This document shows, piece after piece, positions 7,288 through 16,885 of a stretch of 55,503 nt of DNA. The DNA is from Nostoc sp. MG11. GTDB taxonomy: Bacteria; Cyanobacteriota; Cyanobacteriia; Cyanobacteriales; Nostocaceae. The DNA lies in contig NZ_JACXXN010000036.1 in NCBI RefSeq assembly GCF_014904695.1, forward strand, positions 1 through 55,503. The letters are read 5' to 3'. A program made the position numbers and the translations under genes. The notes under the pieces were generated by a model, which was given only the letters and a program-made list of their open reading frames with translations, made no database searches and had not been told where the DNA came from. Position 1 is the stretch's first letter; each line of letters begins with the position of its first letter.

Positions 7288-9537
7288 TTAGGTGGTAATA
7301 CTATCCTCAAATTTTTCTAAGTTATCGAGCAGATATATAGCAGATTCATAAGTTTCCGTAACTAACTTATTTTGTTCTTTATGGGTGTATATCAAATTAT
7401 CGGCTAGAGAGCGGAGAGAGCTAAGTATAGGATTAAGACAAGTCCGAAACTCAACGGAAATATGATTAAATGTTTCGTATTGAGTGGTTGCAATGTTCTG
7501 ATTTTGCTCAGAAATTGAGAGGAATTTACCTCTTAATTGCATATTAACAACATCGTCAAAAACATCAATGGTATTAAGAATTCTCCAGGCTGATTTGTAG
7601 GATTCTTCAATTAATTCTTGCCGCTCTTGAGAATTGTCTACCATCTCATCAAGCAATAAGCGTAAAAACCCAATCATTGAGTTTAACTGCGTGCGAATTT
7701 CATGAGAAATGCGGAGTAAGCTTTGATTACGTTTAACAATAGCTTCTGGACGTTCAGCAAATTGCATTGAGTATAAGCGTGAGTAGTAACCACCTTTTTG
7801 CAAAAGTTCTTCGTGGTTTCCCACCTCTACCACACGTCCTTGATCTAATACAGCAATTTGATCGGCTTTTTGGACTGTAGAAAGGCGGTGAGCAATGACT
7901 AAGGTTGTCCGATCGCGACTGAGGTCATCAAGTGCAGCTTGTACTAAGCGTTCGGAAACGGTATCTAAAGCACTAGTGGCTTCATCAAGGATGAGAATGT
8001 CGGGATTTTGTAGCAAGGCGCGAGCGATCGCTAATCTTTGTCTTTGTCCACCAGACAACATGACGCCGCGATCGCCAATCAAGGTATCAAAACCTTGGGG
8101 TAATTTACTGATAAACTCATAGGCATTTGCCCGCTTTGCTGCTGTGATAATTTCATCCTGGGTAGCCTCTGGTCGTCCATAAGCAATGTTATTTCCCACC
8201 GAGTCATTGAACAGAAAGGTATCTTGACTGACAATTCCCATTCGTTTTCGCAGGGATACAGCATCGAACTCGCGTAAATCAGTGCCATCAATGGTAATAG
8301 AGCCAGATGTTGGGTCGTAAAATCTGGGTAAAAGGTCTGCCAAAGTAGATTTACCAGCACCGGAACCGCCTACCAGAGCTAAGGTTGTGCCATGCGGTAA
8401 GTATAAATTCACATCTTTGAGCACCAACTTTTCATGACTGGGGTAAGCAAAGGAAAGGGAATTAAATCGCACTCCCTCTTGCAATTTCGTGTAGGGAAGC
8501 TTACCGTTGCCCATGAATGGCTTATCATCCAAGCTCAAAAATTCACTAGCTACATCCACACTAGTAGCAGTACTTGCAAAGTTGCTGCGAATAGTATTTA
8601 ACTCAGAAATTAATGGCAGCACTCGCAGCAGCAAGAATAAATATGTTAGAAGTACAGGAGCAAGAGAAGTAATTTGGTCGGCAAAAAATATTTTACTCAA
8701 AAGTACAATCAGCAGTAAAGCTGTAATCCCCATGACTTCGCTGAGGGGTGCGATCGCTCCTGAATTAACCTGAGATTGAAAATCTGCTTTCTCGCGATCA
8801 CGGATTAATTTCTTAATTCGTTGATATTCTTTTTCTTCATTTCCAGTTGCTTTGACTAACCGAACCCCGTTCAGAGTTTCCAGCACAGTAATTGAATATG
8901 CTTTAGACATATCACTGAGCTGTTTACCAAACTTTTTAGAACGATAAATAGCATACTGATTGATTAAAGTTACTAACGAAAGCAAAATCGTTGAAGCAAT
9001 CGTCAACTGCCAAGAAATTGACAATAACAACCCAACGAAAACTAAAATAGTAATCCCTAAAATACCTAGCTTGACTGTACTACCTACAGCGCCGGCTGCA
9101 CGACCAATTTCACCACCAAGTCGATTAATTAAATCACCAACTTTTGTCTTAGCGTAATAATCTATATCAATTTCTAGCAATAGTCTTAGTCCGGCTTCTC
9201 GCATATCTGCTGTCAGCGCTCGTGTTAAAGAACTCGATGCTAAAGCACTGGCATAAGCCGCTAAGTTTTTTAAAATAATTGTGAATATAATAGCTCCAGC
9301 CATTACTCCTGTGCGGTAATTCGCTGGAATATTATCAAAGGGAGACATTATCGTTTTGAGAAGAGTAGGAGCATTACTTAAATCTACTTCCTGCCCCACA
9401 ATTCTTAAAACTACTGGCACAATTAGAGCCGTGCTTACCCCATTAAATAAAGCTCCAGAAAATCCTAACAATATTGTCAATATAATCAAACCTGGATAGG
9501 GTTTAGCAAATCTTAGTAGTAGTTTTCTGGTAGACAT
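7288..9537 (-). CDS. ABC exporter (TMD-NBD) with C-terminal tandem DHp-like modules
   Basis: Residues about 15-320 form a type I exporter membrane domain. Residues about 355-590 form the ATPase domain with Walker A GGSGAGKST (390-398), signature LSGGQRQRLAIA and Walker B ILILDEATSALD. Such half-transporters work as dimers and flip lipid-linked sugars or lipids. Typical members end near residue 590-600, but this one runs to 749. The extra tail has two histidine-kinase DHp-like segments. The first (about 606-665) has an H-box, SHEIRTQLNSMIGFLRLL, with His612. The second (about 690-749) reads SVEFRTCLNPILSSLRSL with Val695 in place of the His. Both continue into YKSAWRILN / YESAIYLLD helices. 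No HATPase domain follows. The gene is embedded among glycosyltransferases; a polysaccharide or glycolipid export role with a regulatory tail is inferred. Confidence 0.88.
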   Translation of the reverse strand: MSTRKLLLRFAKPYPGLIILTILLGFSGALFNGVSTALIVPVVLRIVGQEVDLSNAPTLLKTIMSPFDNIPANYRTGVMAGAIIFTIILKNLAAYASALASSSLTRALTADMREAGLRLLLEIDIDYYAKTKVGDLINRLGGEIGRAAGAVGSTVKLGILGITILVFVGLLLSISWQLTIASTILLSLVTLINQYAIYRSKKFGKQLSDMSKAYSITVLETLNGVRLVKATGNEEKEYQRIKKLIRDREKADFQSQVNSGAIAPLSEVMGITALLLIVLLSKIFFADQITSLAPVLLTYLFLLLRVLPLISELNTIRSNFASTATSVDVASEFLSLDDKPFMGNGKLPYTKLQEGVRFNSLSFAYPSHEKLVLKDVNLYLPHGTTLALVGGSGAGKSTLADLLPRFYDPTSGSITIDGTDLREFDAVSLRKRMGIVSQDTFLFNDSVGNNIAYGRPEATQDEIITAAKRANAYEFISKLPQGFDTLIGDRGVMLSGGQRQRLAIARALLQNPDILILDEATSALDTVSERLVQAALDDLSRDRTTLVIAHRLSTVQKADQIAVLDQGRVVEVGNHEELLQKGGYYSRLYSMQFAERPEAIVKRNQSLLRISHEIRTQLNSMIGFLRLLLDEMVDNSQERQELIEESYKSAWRILNTIDVFDDVVNMQLRGKFLSISEQNQNIATTQYETFNHISVEFRTCLNPILSSLRSLADNLIYTHKEQNKLVTETYESAIYLLDNLEKFEDSITT

Positions 9538-9736
9538 TGGCTATTTTTTACTATTCACTTATTAATTAATATTATTCACCAATTAGTTGCTTAATCAGCT
9601 AATCATCAAATAAACAGAGCTAAATAACTTTCATAAATTGGTTAAAACACATATTTACCTATAATCTATAGCTTTTGGAGCTTTGATAAAATAGTTAATC
9701 TAATTAATTCTGCATATAAATCACCTCCATTAATAT

Positions 9737-10900
9737 TTATAATTGAGAAATTATTGACTTAAGCGTAGAAGCCATAGCCTCTATGCTATAGTGCTTCACA
9801 CATCTTTCTCTTGCCTTGAGAGCTAGCTGGTTCGCTAATTCTAAATCTTGAAATATCGCTTGAATTTGTTCAGCAATTTGTTCAGGACAAGCAGGCTCAA
9901 CTAAATAACCAGTATTGTCTAAAATTTTGGGAATATCTCCAACACGAGTTGATAATACAGGTTTAGCCATTGCCATCCCATCTGTCAACTTGAGGGGAAA
10001 TTGAGCGCGAGTTTCAAGAGTATCTCGCTGGGGAACAACAACAATGTGAGCAGCCGCTACTAAATCAGGCATAACATCAGCTGGATACTTTGGCAGTTTG
10101 ATAATCCAGCGTCCCCACTGTTGTTGAAGTTGCTGATCATAATTATCATAAGGACTGCCACCCACAATTACCAATTTTAAGTCTGGCTGATTAATTTTAT
10201 CTAACGCTATTAAAACATCTTCTAAACCTTTATAAGGTCTTGGCGCACCAGGAAACATTAAAATACGATAATCAGATAAACCATAGCGAATTCTGCTAGA
10301 CTCAGCATCATATCGAGCAGGATCAAATAAGGAAATATCTTTACCATTGGGAACAAATGTACCGCCAAAACGCTGTTGCAAAAATGTAGTATGCACAGTC
10401 ACAGCATCAGCACAATTTACTAAAGTTTCCATCCATTTAACGTACAAAGGATGATAAGGATTCCTAAGTGCGCCGTCTGATTTGAATAATTCTCTAGCTA
10501 ATTGTTTGAGTGTAGGATGATAATGCCAGTCATCCCCACCATGCCAGCTAAGTTCCCAATCATCTATATCTAAAATTACTGGTTTTTGGCTATATAGTTT
10601 TTTGAGTAGTGCAACTCCAAAACTTGCTGTTTGTGGTTTGATTGCATAAATTATATCTCCATTTATTTTTGGTAAAAGTTTCCTCATCTCACCAAAAAAG
10701 TCTGGAAAATTTTTGCCAGGTAAATGATAAACGTTTAACTCTGACGGTAAATTTCGATATAAGTTTTTTCCAAATAAAAACCCCATAATTTCAACTTCCA
10801 GCCCTAATGTTTTGAGGGCTGCTGCTATCAAGTATGCACGCAGAATAGCCGCACTTGATAAGTCTGAAACCAACAGTGATATTTTTGAAATCTTTTTCAC
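9737..10900 (-). CDS. Glycosyltransferase family 4-like
   Basis: This 387-residue GT-B protein starts at GTG (10900); no in-frame ATG near the start is available. KISLLVSDLSSAAILRAYLIA begins the acceptor domain, and RILMFPGAPRPYKGLEDVLIAL begins the donor domain, followed by LKLVIVGG and ARAQFPLKLTDGMAMAKPVL-like donor contacts around residue 295. About 200 bp of AT-rich DNA separates it from the downstream exporter, so a second promoter could lie there. It is 17 bp downstream of the next glycosyltransferase gene. The sugar is not predictable. Confidence 0.8.
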   Translation of the reverse strand: MKKISKISLLVSDLSSAAILRAYLIAAALKTLGLEVEIMGFLFGKNLYRNLPSELNVYHLPGKNFPDFFGEMRKLLPKINGDIIYAIKPQTASFGVALLKKLYSQKPVILDIDDWELSWHGGDDWHYHPTLKQLARELFKSDGALRNPYHPLYVKWMETLVNCADAVTVHTTFLQQRFGGTFVPNGKDISLFDPARYDAESSRIRYGLSDYRILMFPGAPRPYKGLEDVLIALDKINQPDLKLVIVGGSPYDNYDQQLQQQWGRWIIKLPKYPADVMPDLVAAAHIVVVPQRDTLETRAQFPLKLTDGMAMAKPVLSTRVGDIPKILDNTGYLVEPACPEQIAEQIQAIFQDLELANQLALKARERCVKHYSIEAMASTLKSIISQL

Positions 10901-10917
10901 TATTTTTTCACTGGTTT

Positions 10918-11757
10918 TTATTTAGTGCGCCAAGGATTTGTAACTTGATTCGGCAAAAATACTTTAGCGAATCTGTCAAAAACCCTTGTGTATAAAGAAC
11001 GAGTAATATTTTTAGCATATTGAGGACGGTAAGGATACGTACAGTGAAGTACTTTAATTTCATCTTGAATATTATAAGCTTCTTGCCATTTACTGAGATA
11101 ATTGTAAGTAGGCGGTAATATTTTCATCTTAGGATGTACAGATGCGATCGCAGAAGCAAAAGCACCTTGATCTTTTAAAAGTAATTTATCTTGGTTATTT
11201 TTAACAATCTCAAAATAGTATTTAAATTTGTCAAAAAATACCTTAGTTATCTCTGTTTTACGGAAAGCCATAAAACCGCCGTTATACTGCACACTATCTT
11301 CTTTTAAAGGTAAACCTACAGATTGCAGTATTGGTAAAACATTAGGTAAAAGTTCTTGTTGCTTTCCCCGCAATAAATTTGTTGCTTTAACAATATAAGG
11401 TTGCACATCCTCAGTTAATAAAAAATCATACTCATCTAAATACTCAAACACATCATTGATATTAGAAAGTAAGCAAATATCTGAATCTAGATAAATTGTT
11501 TGCTCAAACTCCGAAGCTTCATATAGAGCGAGTTTTGCTTGTCGTGATGCTAAAACAGTATTTTCATTCGCTGGGGCTGGCTTTAAAGTTACGTTTTTGA
11601 AAGCCTTGAGTAAAGGATAGAGAATTATCGGAACCTGGTCAATTAGAATAATTATTGGTTCTTGATGAAACTTTCTAATTGCTGCTAAAAAGTGAATGCA
11701 ATCTTGAAAAGAGTAAAGACCTGTCAGAATAGTTATAAATCCTCTTTTTGAGTTCAT
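10918..11757 (-). CDS. GT8-like glycosyltransferase
   Basis: This 279-residue protein has a GT-A layout: an N-terminal FITILTGLYSFQDCIHFLAA strand-helix, then FEQTIYLDSDICLL with a DSD metal motif near residue 95, QYNGGFMAFRK, and DQGAFASAI. This order is typical of GT8-like retaining transferases. Its HC(T)YPYRP C-terminus matches the histidine seen after the donor site in that family. It starts at ATG 11757, 15 bp downstream of the first gene of the block. It probably builds the same glycan as its neighbours. Confidence 0.75.
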   Translation of the reverse strand: MNSKRGFITILTGLYSFQDCIHFLAAIRKFHQEPIIILIDQVPIILYPLLKAFKNVTLKPAPANENTVLASRQAKLALYEASEFEQTIYLDSDICLLSNINDVFEYLDEYDFLLTEDVQPYIVKATNLLRGKQQELLPNVLPILQSVGLPLKEDSVQYNGGFMAFRKTEITKVFFDKFKYYFEIVKNNQDKLLLKDQGAFASAIASVHPKMKILPPTYNYLSKWQEAYNIQDEIKVLHCTYPYRPQYAKNITRSLYTRVFDRFAKVFLPNQVTNPWRTK

Positions 11758-11772
11758 AAGTTTATATAATAG

Positions 11773-12810
11773 TTATTTTAAAAGTTCTTGCACTTCTAAA
11801 GAAAAGTTTTTCCAACTCAAATGTTCAACAGTTTGACTGATATTAGCTTGAATATTAAACGCCTGATCAATTAATTTACATACCACTTCACAGGGACTAT
11901 CAATATCAAAGATAAAGCCATTTTCTTCATGATTAATAATATCAGGAGCAAACCCTGTTCTACTGGCTACAGGTACAATATTACACATCATCGCTTCAAT
12001 TAAAGGTATGGGGCCGCCTTCTAATTTTGCAGGTGAAACAAAAACATCCATTTCAGCATAGTACTTAGGGTAATCAGAATAGGGAGCTTGAATATAAGAT
12101 AGGTTTGGTAAAGCAATTAGTTCTTCAAATCTTTCGTATTGATCCCAATTTCTCCCCAAAATAATAAACTTTCTATGGGGCATTAATTTGATAATATTAA
12201 ATATTAATTCTGGAGATTTTCTGGCATAATATGCTGTACAAAAACCAACAGCGCCATTGGAACGTTGATGAGGTTGAAAGATTGCAGGGTCAGCACCACC
12301 CAGAATAAATGTTGTTTTTTTACTGTTTACTCCTTGGTTTTGAAGTAGCTCTACAAATTGGGAACAGGTACATATAACTTTAGTACTTTGATTTAGTGTA
12401 TAAACAAGTTCTTCATTACTTCTACCAATATCTTTTGGATGTGTATACCAAACGAGTAGCTTGCTTTGCCAAAGAATCGGGTTTTGCTTTAAAGCTATGG
12501 GTAAAAAAGAGTAGTGAGCAAAAAAGTATGCTTTAGCTTGAGGTAGATCGGTCAAAGAATATGCAAAAAAATAATTACCTGGAAAATATGTAGCAATTTC
12601 TCTGCATATTGCTTCGAGTATCCAGCCTTTAGCATCGTGAATTACAAAAACTAGATCATATAGTTTTTCATCTAGATTATTTTTGATTAAATTGCTAAGT
12701 TTAGATTTAGCTTTTCCGAAAATATAAGGATATTTATATTCTTCTATTTTAGAAATACTTAAAACTTTAAAAAATATATTTGCAATTAATGGCTTATCTA
12801 AAAAATGCAT
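11773..12810 (-). CDS. Glycosyltransferase family 4-like, first gene of the block
   Basis: This 345-residue GT4-like protein contains SPAKLEGGPIPLIEAMMCNI, which is the E-x7-E donor-binding motif of GT4 enzymes (with C-terminal PVASRTG). An earlier KLLVWYTHPKDIGRS loop and KVICTCSQF strand fit the GT-B fold. As the most upstream gene of the minus-strand block it is the likely leader of an operon running towards 9737. It starts at ATG 12810 with no strong ribosome binding site in the AT-rich leader. Confidence 0.8.
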   Translation of the reverse strand: MHFLDKPLIANIFFKVLSISKIEEYKYPYIFGKAKSKLSNLIKNNLDEKLYDLVFVIHDAKGWILEAICREIATYFPGNYFFAYSLTDLPQAKAYFFAHYSFLPIALKQNPILWQSKLLVWYTHPKDIGRSNEELVYTLNQSTKVICTCSQFVELLQNQGVNSKKTTFILGGADPAIFQPHQRSNGAVGFCTAYYARKSPELIFNIIKLMPHRKFIILGRNWDQYERFEELIALPNLSYIQAPYSDYPKYYAEMDVFVSPAKLEGGPIPLIEAMMCNIVPVASRTGFAPDIINHEENGFIFDIDSPCEVVCKLIDQAFNIQANISQTVEHLSWKNFSLEVQELLK

Positions 12811-13186
12811 TTTTTTAATCCATTTTTATTTTATTCAAATAATGGAATTTTAAATATATAGTAGTATTATGCTCGACATCGAAAATCTAATTTTGATCAT
12901 GAAATTATTTTGTATTTTTAAAATATAAAACAATATGATAAATTTAACTTTATAATAATGGTTATTCCTATAGAAAATTCACTGATAAATCTAGATAAAT
13001 TTTGTGGTTATTCAGTATATTTACCGTGGAAGTACGGTTGTATACTATCATGATTTATGAAGTACTACAGCTATAATAGTGAAAGTATAAATAGTTGATG
13101 TAGCTTGTGCAAGTAACCCTGTTACTTACTGATGTATAAGATTATTAATCAATACCAAACATTTATTTGCGAGGGAGGCAGAGGTA
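12811..13186. promoter_or_regulatory. Divergent intergenic region, AT-rich
   Basis: This 376-bp, strongly AT-rich region separates the minus-strand glycosyltransferase block from gloB and must carry both promoters. GGTTGTATACTATCAT near 13032 is promoter-like, but I cannot assign -35/-10 boxes with confidence. GGGAGG shortly upstream of 13187 is the gloB ribosome binding site. No small gene or RNA was recognised. Confidence 0.4.
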
Positions 13187-13957
13187 ATGCAGGTAATGCG
13201 TCTTGAGGCACTCTCAGACAACTACATATTCTTACTGCACGACAGCAAACAAAATATTGCCGCTGTTGTCGATCCAGCGGAGGCGGAACCAGTATTAAGG
13301 AAATTGACAGAACTAAAAGCTGATTTGGTAGCGATTTTCAATACGCACCACCATAACGATCATGTGGGTGGTAACAAACAGTTGATGCAACACTTCCCGA
13401 AAGTGATAGTTTATGGCGGAGCTGAGGATCGCGGGCGAATTCCTGGACAACAGATGTTTTTGCAACAAGGCGATCGCGTTCAGTTTGCAGACCGAATAGC
13501 TGAAGTAGTCTTCGTTCCCGGACATACTCGCGCTCACATTGCTTATTACTTTCCCCCAGAACAAGCTGGTGTAGGGGATTTATTCTGTGGTGATACCCTG
13601 TTTTCTGGTGGTTGCGGTCGTTTATTTGAAGGGACACCGACGCAAATGGTAGACTCTTTAAGTAAACTGCGCTCTCTACCTGATGATACCCGCATCTGGT
13701 GCGCCCACGAATACACCTTAAAAAATCTGCAATTTGCCCTGACTGTGGATGGCGACAATGCCGACCTCAAGAAGCGCTACGATGAAGTCAAGGCTTACCG
13801 TAGTCGAGGAGAAGCGACAATTCCCTCGCTGTTGGGAGTGGAGAAACGCACTAATCCCTTTTTACGTTGGGAGCAGCCGTCTTTACAATCAGCAGCTAAA
13901 AGCATTGATCCTGTGCAAACCTTTGCTCGGATCCGGGGAATGAAAGACAGGTTTTAG
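13187..13957 (+). CDS. gloB: Hydroxyacylglutathione hydrolase (glyoxalase II)
   Basis: This protein hydrolyses S-lactoylglutathione to lactate and glutathione, the second step of methylglyoxal detoxification in the cytoplasm. The metallo-beta-lactamase metal site is complete: [10 protein letters not shown] (near residue 56) gives THxHx[15 protein letters not shown] (near 108) gives the third-strand His, [14 protein letters not shown] (near 132) gives the bridging Asp, and CAHEYTLKN (near 173) gives the last His. The C-terminal NPFLRWEQP matches the glutathione-binding tail. At 256 residues it has normal length. An alternative start is the ATG at 13196; GGGAGGCAGAGG favours the first. Confidence 0.93.
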   Translation: MQVMRLEALSDNYIFLLHDSKQNIAAVVDPAEAEPVLRKLTELKADLVAIFNTHHHNDHVGGNKQLMQHFPKVIVYGGAEDRGRIPGQQMFLQQGDRVQFADRIAEVVFVPGHTRAHIAYYFPPEQAGVGDLFCGDTLFSGGCGRLFEGTPTQMVDSLSKLRSLPDDTRIWCAHEYTLKNLQFALTVDGDNADLKKRYDEVKAYRSRGEATIPSLLGVEKRTNPFLRWEQPSLQSAAKSIDPVQTFARIRGMKDRF

Positions 13958-14137
13958 TCAAGAGTTAACACGCTTTGTGATTTTTCTGACGCTAATAGTT
14001 GCGATCGCACCCTACCTTTCGCTACGATCTGTAAGCTTTAGGGTATAGGCAAAGCTACTTGGGAGAGAGCTACACTCTTATGAGCTATTCTGCCCGAAAC
14101 CCCAGTTAATGAGATTTTACAGGAAAAACGGAAAACG

Positions 14138-14596
14138 ATGGTGAAACGCGTGCAGTTGGTTTTAAATCAGGATATCAGCAAGCTGGGCAAATCTGGCGAC
14201 TTAGTGGACGTAGCTCCCGGCTATGCTCGTAATTATCTGATTCCCCAAAAATTGGCAACCCATGCCACTCCCGGTATTCTCAAGCAAGTAGAACGCCGTC
14301 GTGAGCAAGAACGTCAACGGCAATTAGAACTCAGACAACAAGCTCTAGAACAAAAAGAAGCTTTAGAAAAAGTTGGTAGCTTGACAATTGCTAAGCAGGT
14401 TGGTGAAAACGAAGCAATTTTTGGTACTGTTACCACTCAAGAAGTTGCAGAGGCAATTCAAGCAGTTACCAGTCAAGAAATTGATCGGCGTGGTATTACC
14501 ATCCCTGATATTAACCACCTTGGTACTTATAAAGCCGAAATTAAGCTGCATTCTGAAGTAACGGCGCAAGTCGATATTCAAGTTGTAGCTAGCTAA
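14138..14596 (+). CDS. rplI: 50S ribosomal protein L9
   Basis: This 152-residue protein binds 23S rRNA at the base of the L1 stalk. The N-terminal domain holds the L9 signature [20 protein letters not shown], and a long charged helix (about residues 42-75, rich in R, E and Q) joins it to the C-terminal domain. The downstream neighbour is dnaB, an arrangement conserved in cyanobacteria. The genes are 240 bp apart with an intergenic inverted repeat between them. Confidence 0.97.
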   Translation: MVKRVQLVLNQDISKLGKSGDLVDVAPGYARNYLIPQKLATHATPGILKQVERRREQERQRQLELRQQALEQKEALEKVGSLTIAKQVGENEAIFGTVTTQEVAEAIQAVTSQEIDRRGITIPDINHLGTYKAEIKLHSEVTAQVDIQVVAS

Positions 14597-14836
14597 CGGT
14601 AAAGTAAGGAGACAAAAGACAAAAGACAGGAGACAGAATGTTTTTTGGGTGAGTGCCTTGAGTTGGGTTTTAAAATCTGGCACTTGTAAGCAGAATCGAA
14701 AAAGAAATCATGACGTTTAAACTCCATTTTTTATAGCTTTTGTCTCCTGAATCCTTGTACAGATGCGTAGACGCTCGAAGACCGCTTCTCGTAAGAGTAT
14801 AATCGCGTCTCTACTCCTGACTCCTAATGTTTCATT
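14597..14836. repeat. rplI-dnaB spacer with inverted repeat
   Basis: GGAGACAAAAG (14608-14618) and its exact complement CTTTTGTCTCC (14737-14747) flank about 118 bp. The left arm is followed by partial tandem copies (GACAAAAGACAGGAGACAG). These are the purine-rich short tandem repeats common in Nostocales spacers. A GTAGACGCTCGAAGACCGCTT segment related to other dispersed repeats follows. Confidence 0.55.
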
Positions 14837-16180
14837 ATGGCTGAAGAACTACGTTTTCAAGGTGATGGTAGCGATCGCTTACCACCCCAAAATATTGAGG
14901 CTGAAGAAGCGATTTTGGGGGGAATTTTACTAGATCCAGAAGCAATTAGTCGAGTTAGCGATCGCCTCCTTCCCGAAGCTTTTTACATCAGCGCTCATAA
15001 AGATATCTATCAAGCAGCTGTGAGGCTCCACGCTCAAGGGAAACCCACAGATTTACTCGCGGTTACAAGTTGGCTAACTGACCATGATAGTCTTACCCGC
15101 ATTGGTGGGAGAAATAAATTAGCAACTTTGGTAGACCGCACAGTGTCAGCAGTTAACATCGACTCCTTAGCAGGGTTGGTGATGGAAAAATACTTGCGGC
15201 GACAGTTAATCAAAGCTGGTAATGAAATTGTGCATCTCGGTTACGAGACAGAAACCGAGTTACCAATCGTCCTCGATCAAGCAGAACAGAAAGTTTTCGG
15301 CGTTACTCAAGAACGTCCCCAATCAGGTCTAGTTCACATTTCTGATACCCTGATTAATAATTTCCAAGATATTGAAGATCGCAATCAAGGTATTGCCTTA
15401 CCTGGTATTCCCTGCGGATTTTATGATTTAGATGCCATGACCAGTGGCTTTCAGCGTTCTGATTTGATTATTGTCGCTGGTAGGCCATCAATGGGAAAAA
15501 CGGCCTTTTGTTTGAATCTTGCTCATAACATCGCTGCTTCTTATAAATTACCGGTTGCTGTTTTCAGTTTGGAAATGTCCAAAGAGCAACTAACGCAACG
15601 TTTATTAGCTAGCGAGGCGCAAATTGAAAGTAGTTATCTGCGGAGTGGACGCCTCAGTCAAACACAGTGGGAACCTTTAAGCCGTGCTATTGGTATCCTT
15701 TCAGAAATGCCAATTTATATTGACGACACGCCGAATATTACAGTTACACAAATGCGTAGTCAGGCGCGGCGACTCCAAGCAGAACAAGGAACTGAACTAG
15801 GATTAATTGTTATAGATTACTTGCAATTAATGGAAGGAGGAGGTGATAACCGCGTCCAAGAATTATCAAAGATTACGCGGAATCTTAAAGGTTTAGCGCG
15901 CGAATTATCAGTACCAGTTATTGCTTTATCTCAGTTGAGCCGAGGGGTAGAAGCACGCACCAATAAGCGGCCAATGTTGTCAGATTTGAGAGAAAGCGGA
16001 AGTATTGAACAAGATGCGGATTTAGTAATCATGTTGTACCGCGATGAATATTACTCTCCAGATACTCCCGATCGCGGAATTGCAGAAGTAATCGTAGCTA
16101 AACACCGCAACGGGCCAACTGGTACTGTGAAACTTCTATTCAATCCACAGTTTACAAAGTTTCAAAATCTCAAACTTTAA
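14837..16180 (+). CDS. dnaB: Replicative DNA helicase DnaB
   Basis: This is the hexameric 5'-3' helicase of the replication fork. The 447-residue protein has the N-terminal primase-interacting domain (PQNIEAEEAILGGILLDPEA near residue 17) and a RecA-like domain with Walker A GRPSMGKTAF (near 215), Walker B LIVIDYLQLM (near 325), ALSQLSRGVE (motif H4) and the C-terminal HRNGPTGT. No intein interrupts it, although DnaB inteins are common in cyanobacteria. Confidence 0.97.
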   Translation: MAEELRFQGDGSDRLPPQNIEAEEAILGGILLDPEAISRVSDRLLPEAFYISAHKDIYQAAVRLHAQGKPTDLLAVTSWLTDHDSLTRIGGRNKLATLVDRTVSAVNIDSLAGLVMEKYLRRQLIKAGNEIVHLGYETETELPIVLDQAEQKVFGVTQERPQSGLVHISDTLINNFQDIEDRNQGIALPGIPCGFYDLDAMTSGFQRSDLIIVAGRPSMGKTAFCLNLAHNIAASYKLPVAVFSLEMSKEQLTQRLLASEAQIESSYLRSGRLSQTQWEPLSRAIGILSEMPIYIDDTPNITVTQMRSQARRLQAEQGTELGLIVIDYLQLMEGGGDNRVQELSKITRNLKGLARELSVPVIALSQLSRGVEARTNKRPMLSDLRESGSIEQDADLVIMLYRDEYYSPDTPDRGIAEVIVAKHRNGPTGTVKLLFNPQFTKFQNLKL

Positions 16181-16230
16181 TAATTTAGCTAAACAAAATA
16201 ATTATTGCTTTGATTGAGCATAGGGCATTA

Positions 16231-16258
16231 GGGAAAGGAAAAAACTATCCCTTTTCCC
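16231..16258. terminator. Hairpin between convergent dnaB and FKBP genes
   Basis: GGGAAAGG (16231-16238) can pair with CCTTTTCCC (up to 16258), with one extra T, over an A-rich loop. It lies between two convergent genes and is flanked by A and T runs, so it may terminate both. The pairing is imperfect. Confidence 0.45.
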
Positions 16259-16285
16259 TTTACCCCTCTTAAGAGCCGCCAATCC

Positions 16286-16807
16286 CTACTTAACGTCCAA
16301 CAATTCCACATCAAACAGTAGAGTGGCGTTAGGTGGAATCACGCCACCAGCACCGCGAGAGCCATAACCTAACTCAGGGGGGATGATTAACTGACGTTGA
16401 CCACCAACTTTCATTGTGCCAACTCCTTCATCCCAACCTTTAATTACCTGTCCGACGCCGATTTTAAAGTCGAAGGGTTGACCGCGATCGCGTGAGCTAT
16501 CAAACTTAGTACCATCTTCTAGAGTGCCAGTGTAATGCACCACAACTTTTTGTCCGGTTTTAGGAGTTGCCCCAGTCCCCTCTTTTAACTCAACATACTT
16601 TAATCCAGAAGGGGTGGTTACGGCATTGGCATCAGACATAGTATTGCTCGCAATTAGAGTATTGTTTTCAGTTACAGTCGTAGGCGCTGGTAGTGTTTGA
16701 GTCAATTGGGTAGCAATGGCAGTATCCTGTCTACCGCCAACTTGCGCCAACACCAAAAGCACAACACATGCCAGCATGAACACCACGCTGAGGAAAATTG
16801 CTTTCAA
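16286..16807 (-). CDS. FKBP-type peptidyl-prolyl isomerase, exported
   Basis: This 173-residue protein has an N-terminal hydrophobic signal or anchor (residues about 4-22, AIFLSVVFMLACVVLLVL) and one FKBP domain (about 68-173). VVHYTGTLEDGTKFDSS, GQVIKGWDEGVGTMKVGG and PPNATLLFDVELL are the characteristic segments, with the active-site Tyr, Asp, Trp and Phe retained. It should catalyse proline isomerisation in the periplasm or thylakoid lumen. The start is TTG at 16807, supported by AGGGAG eight bases upstream. Confidence 0.92.
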   Translation of the reverse strand: MKAIFLSVVFMLACVVLLVLAQVGGRQDTAIATQLTQTLPAPTTVTENNTLIASNTMSDANAVTTPSGLKYVELKEGTGATPKTGQKVVVHYTGTLEDGTKFDSSRDRGQPFDFKIGVGQVIKGWDEGVGTMKVGGQRQLIIPPELGYGSRGAGGVIPPNATLLFDVELLDVK

Positions 16808-16885
16808 AATCAGTTCTCCCTACTTAGGCAGTCTGGCAAAAGGATTACCAACAGAACACATTTAGTTTAAATCACAAAGGACATT

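Noticed and set aside
14837-16180. Possible DnaB intein
   Set aside because: All helicase motifs are contiguous and the 447-residue length is that of an inteinless DnaB.
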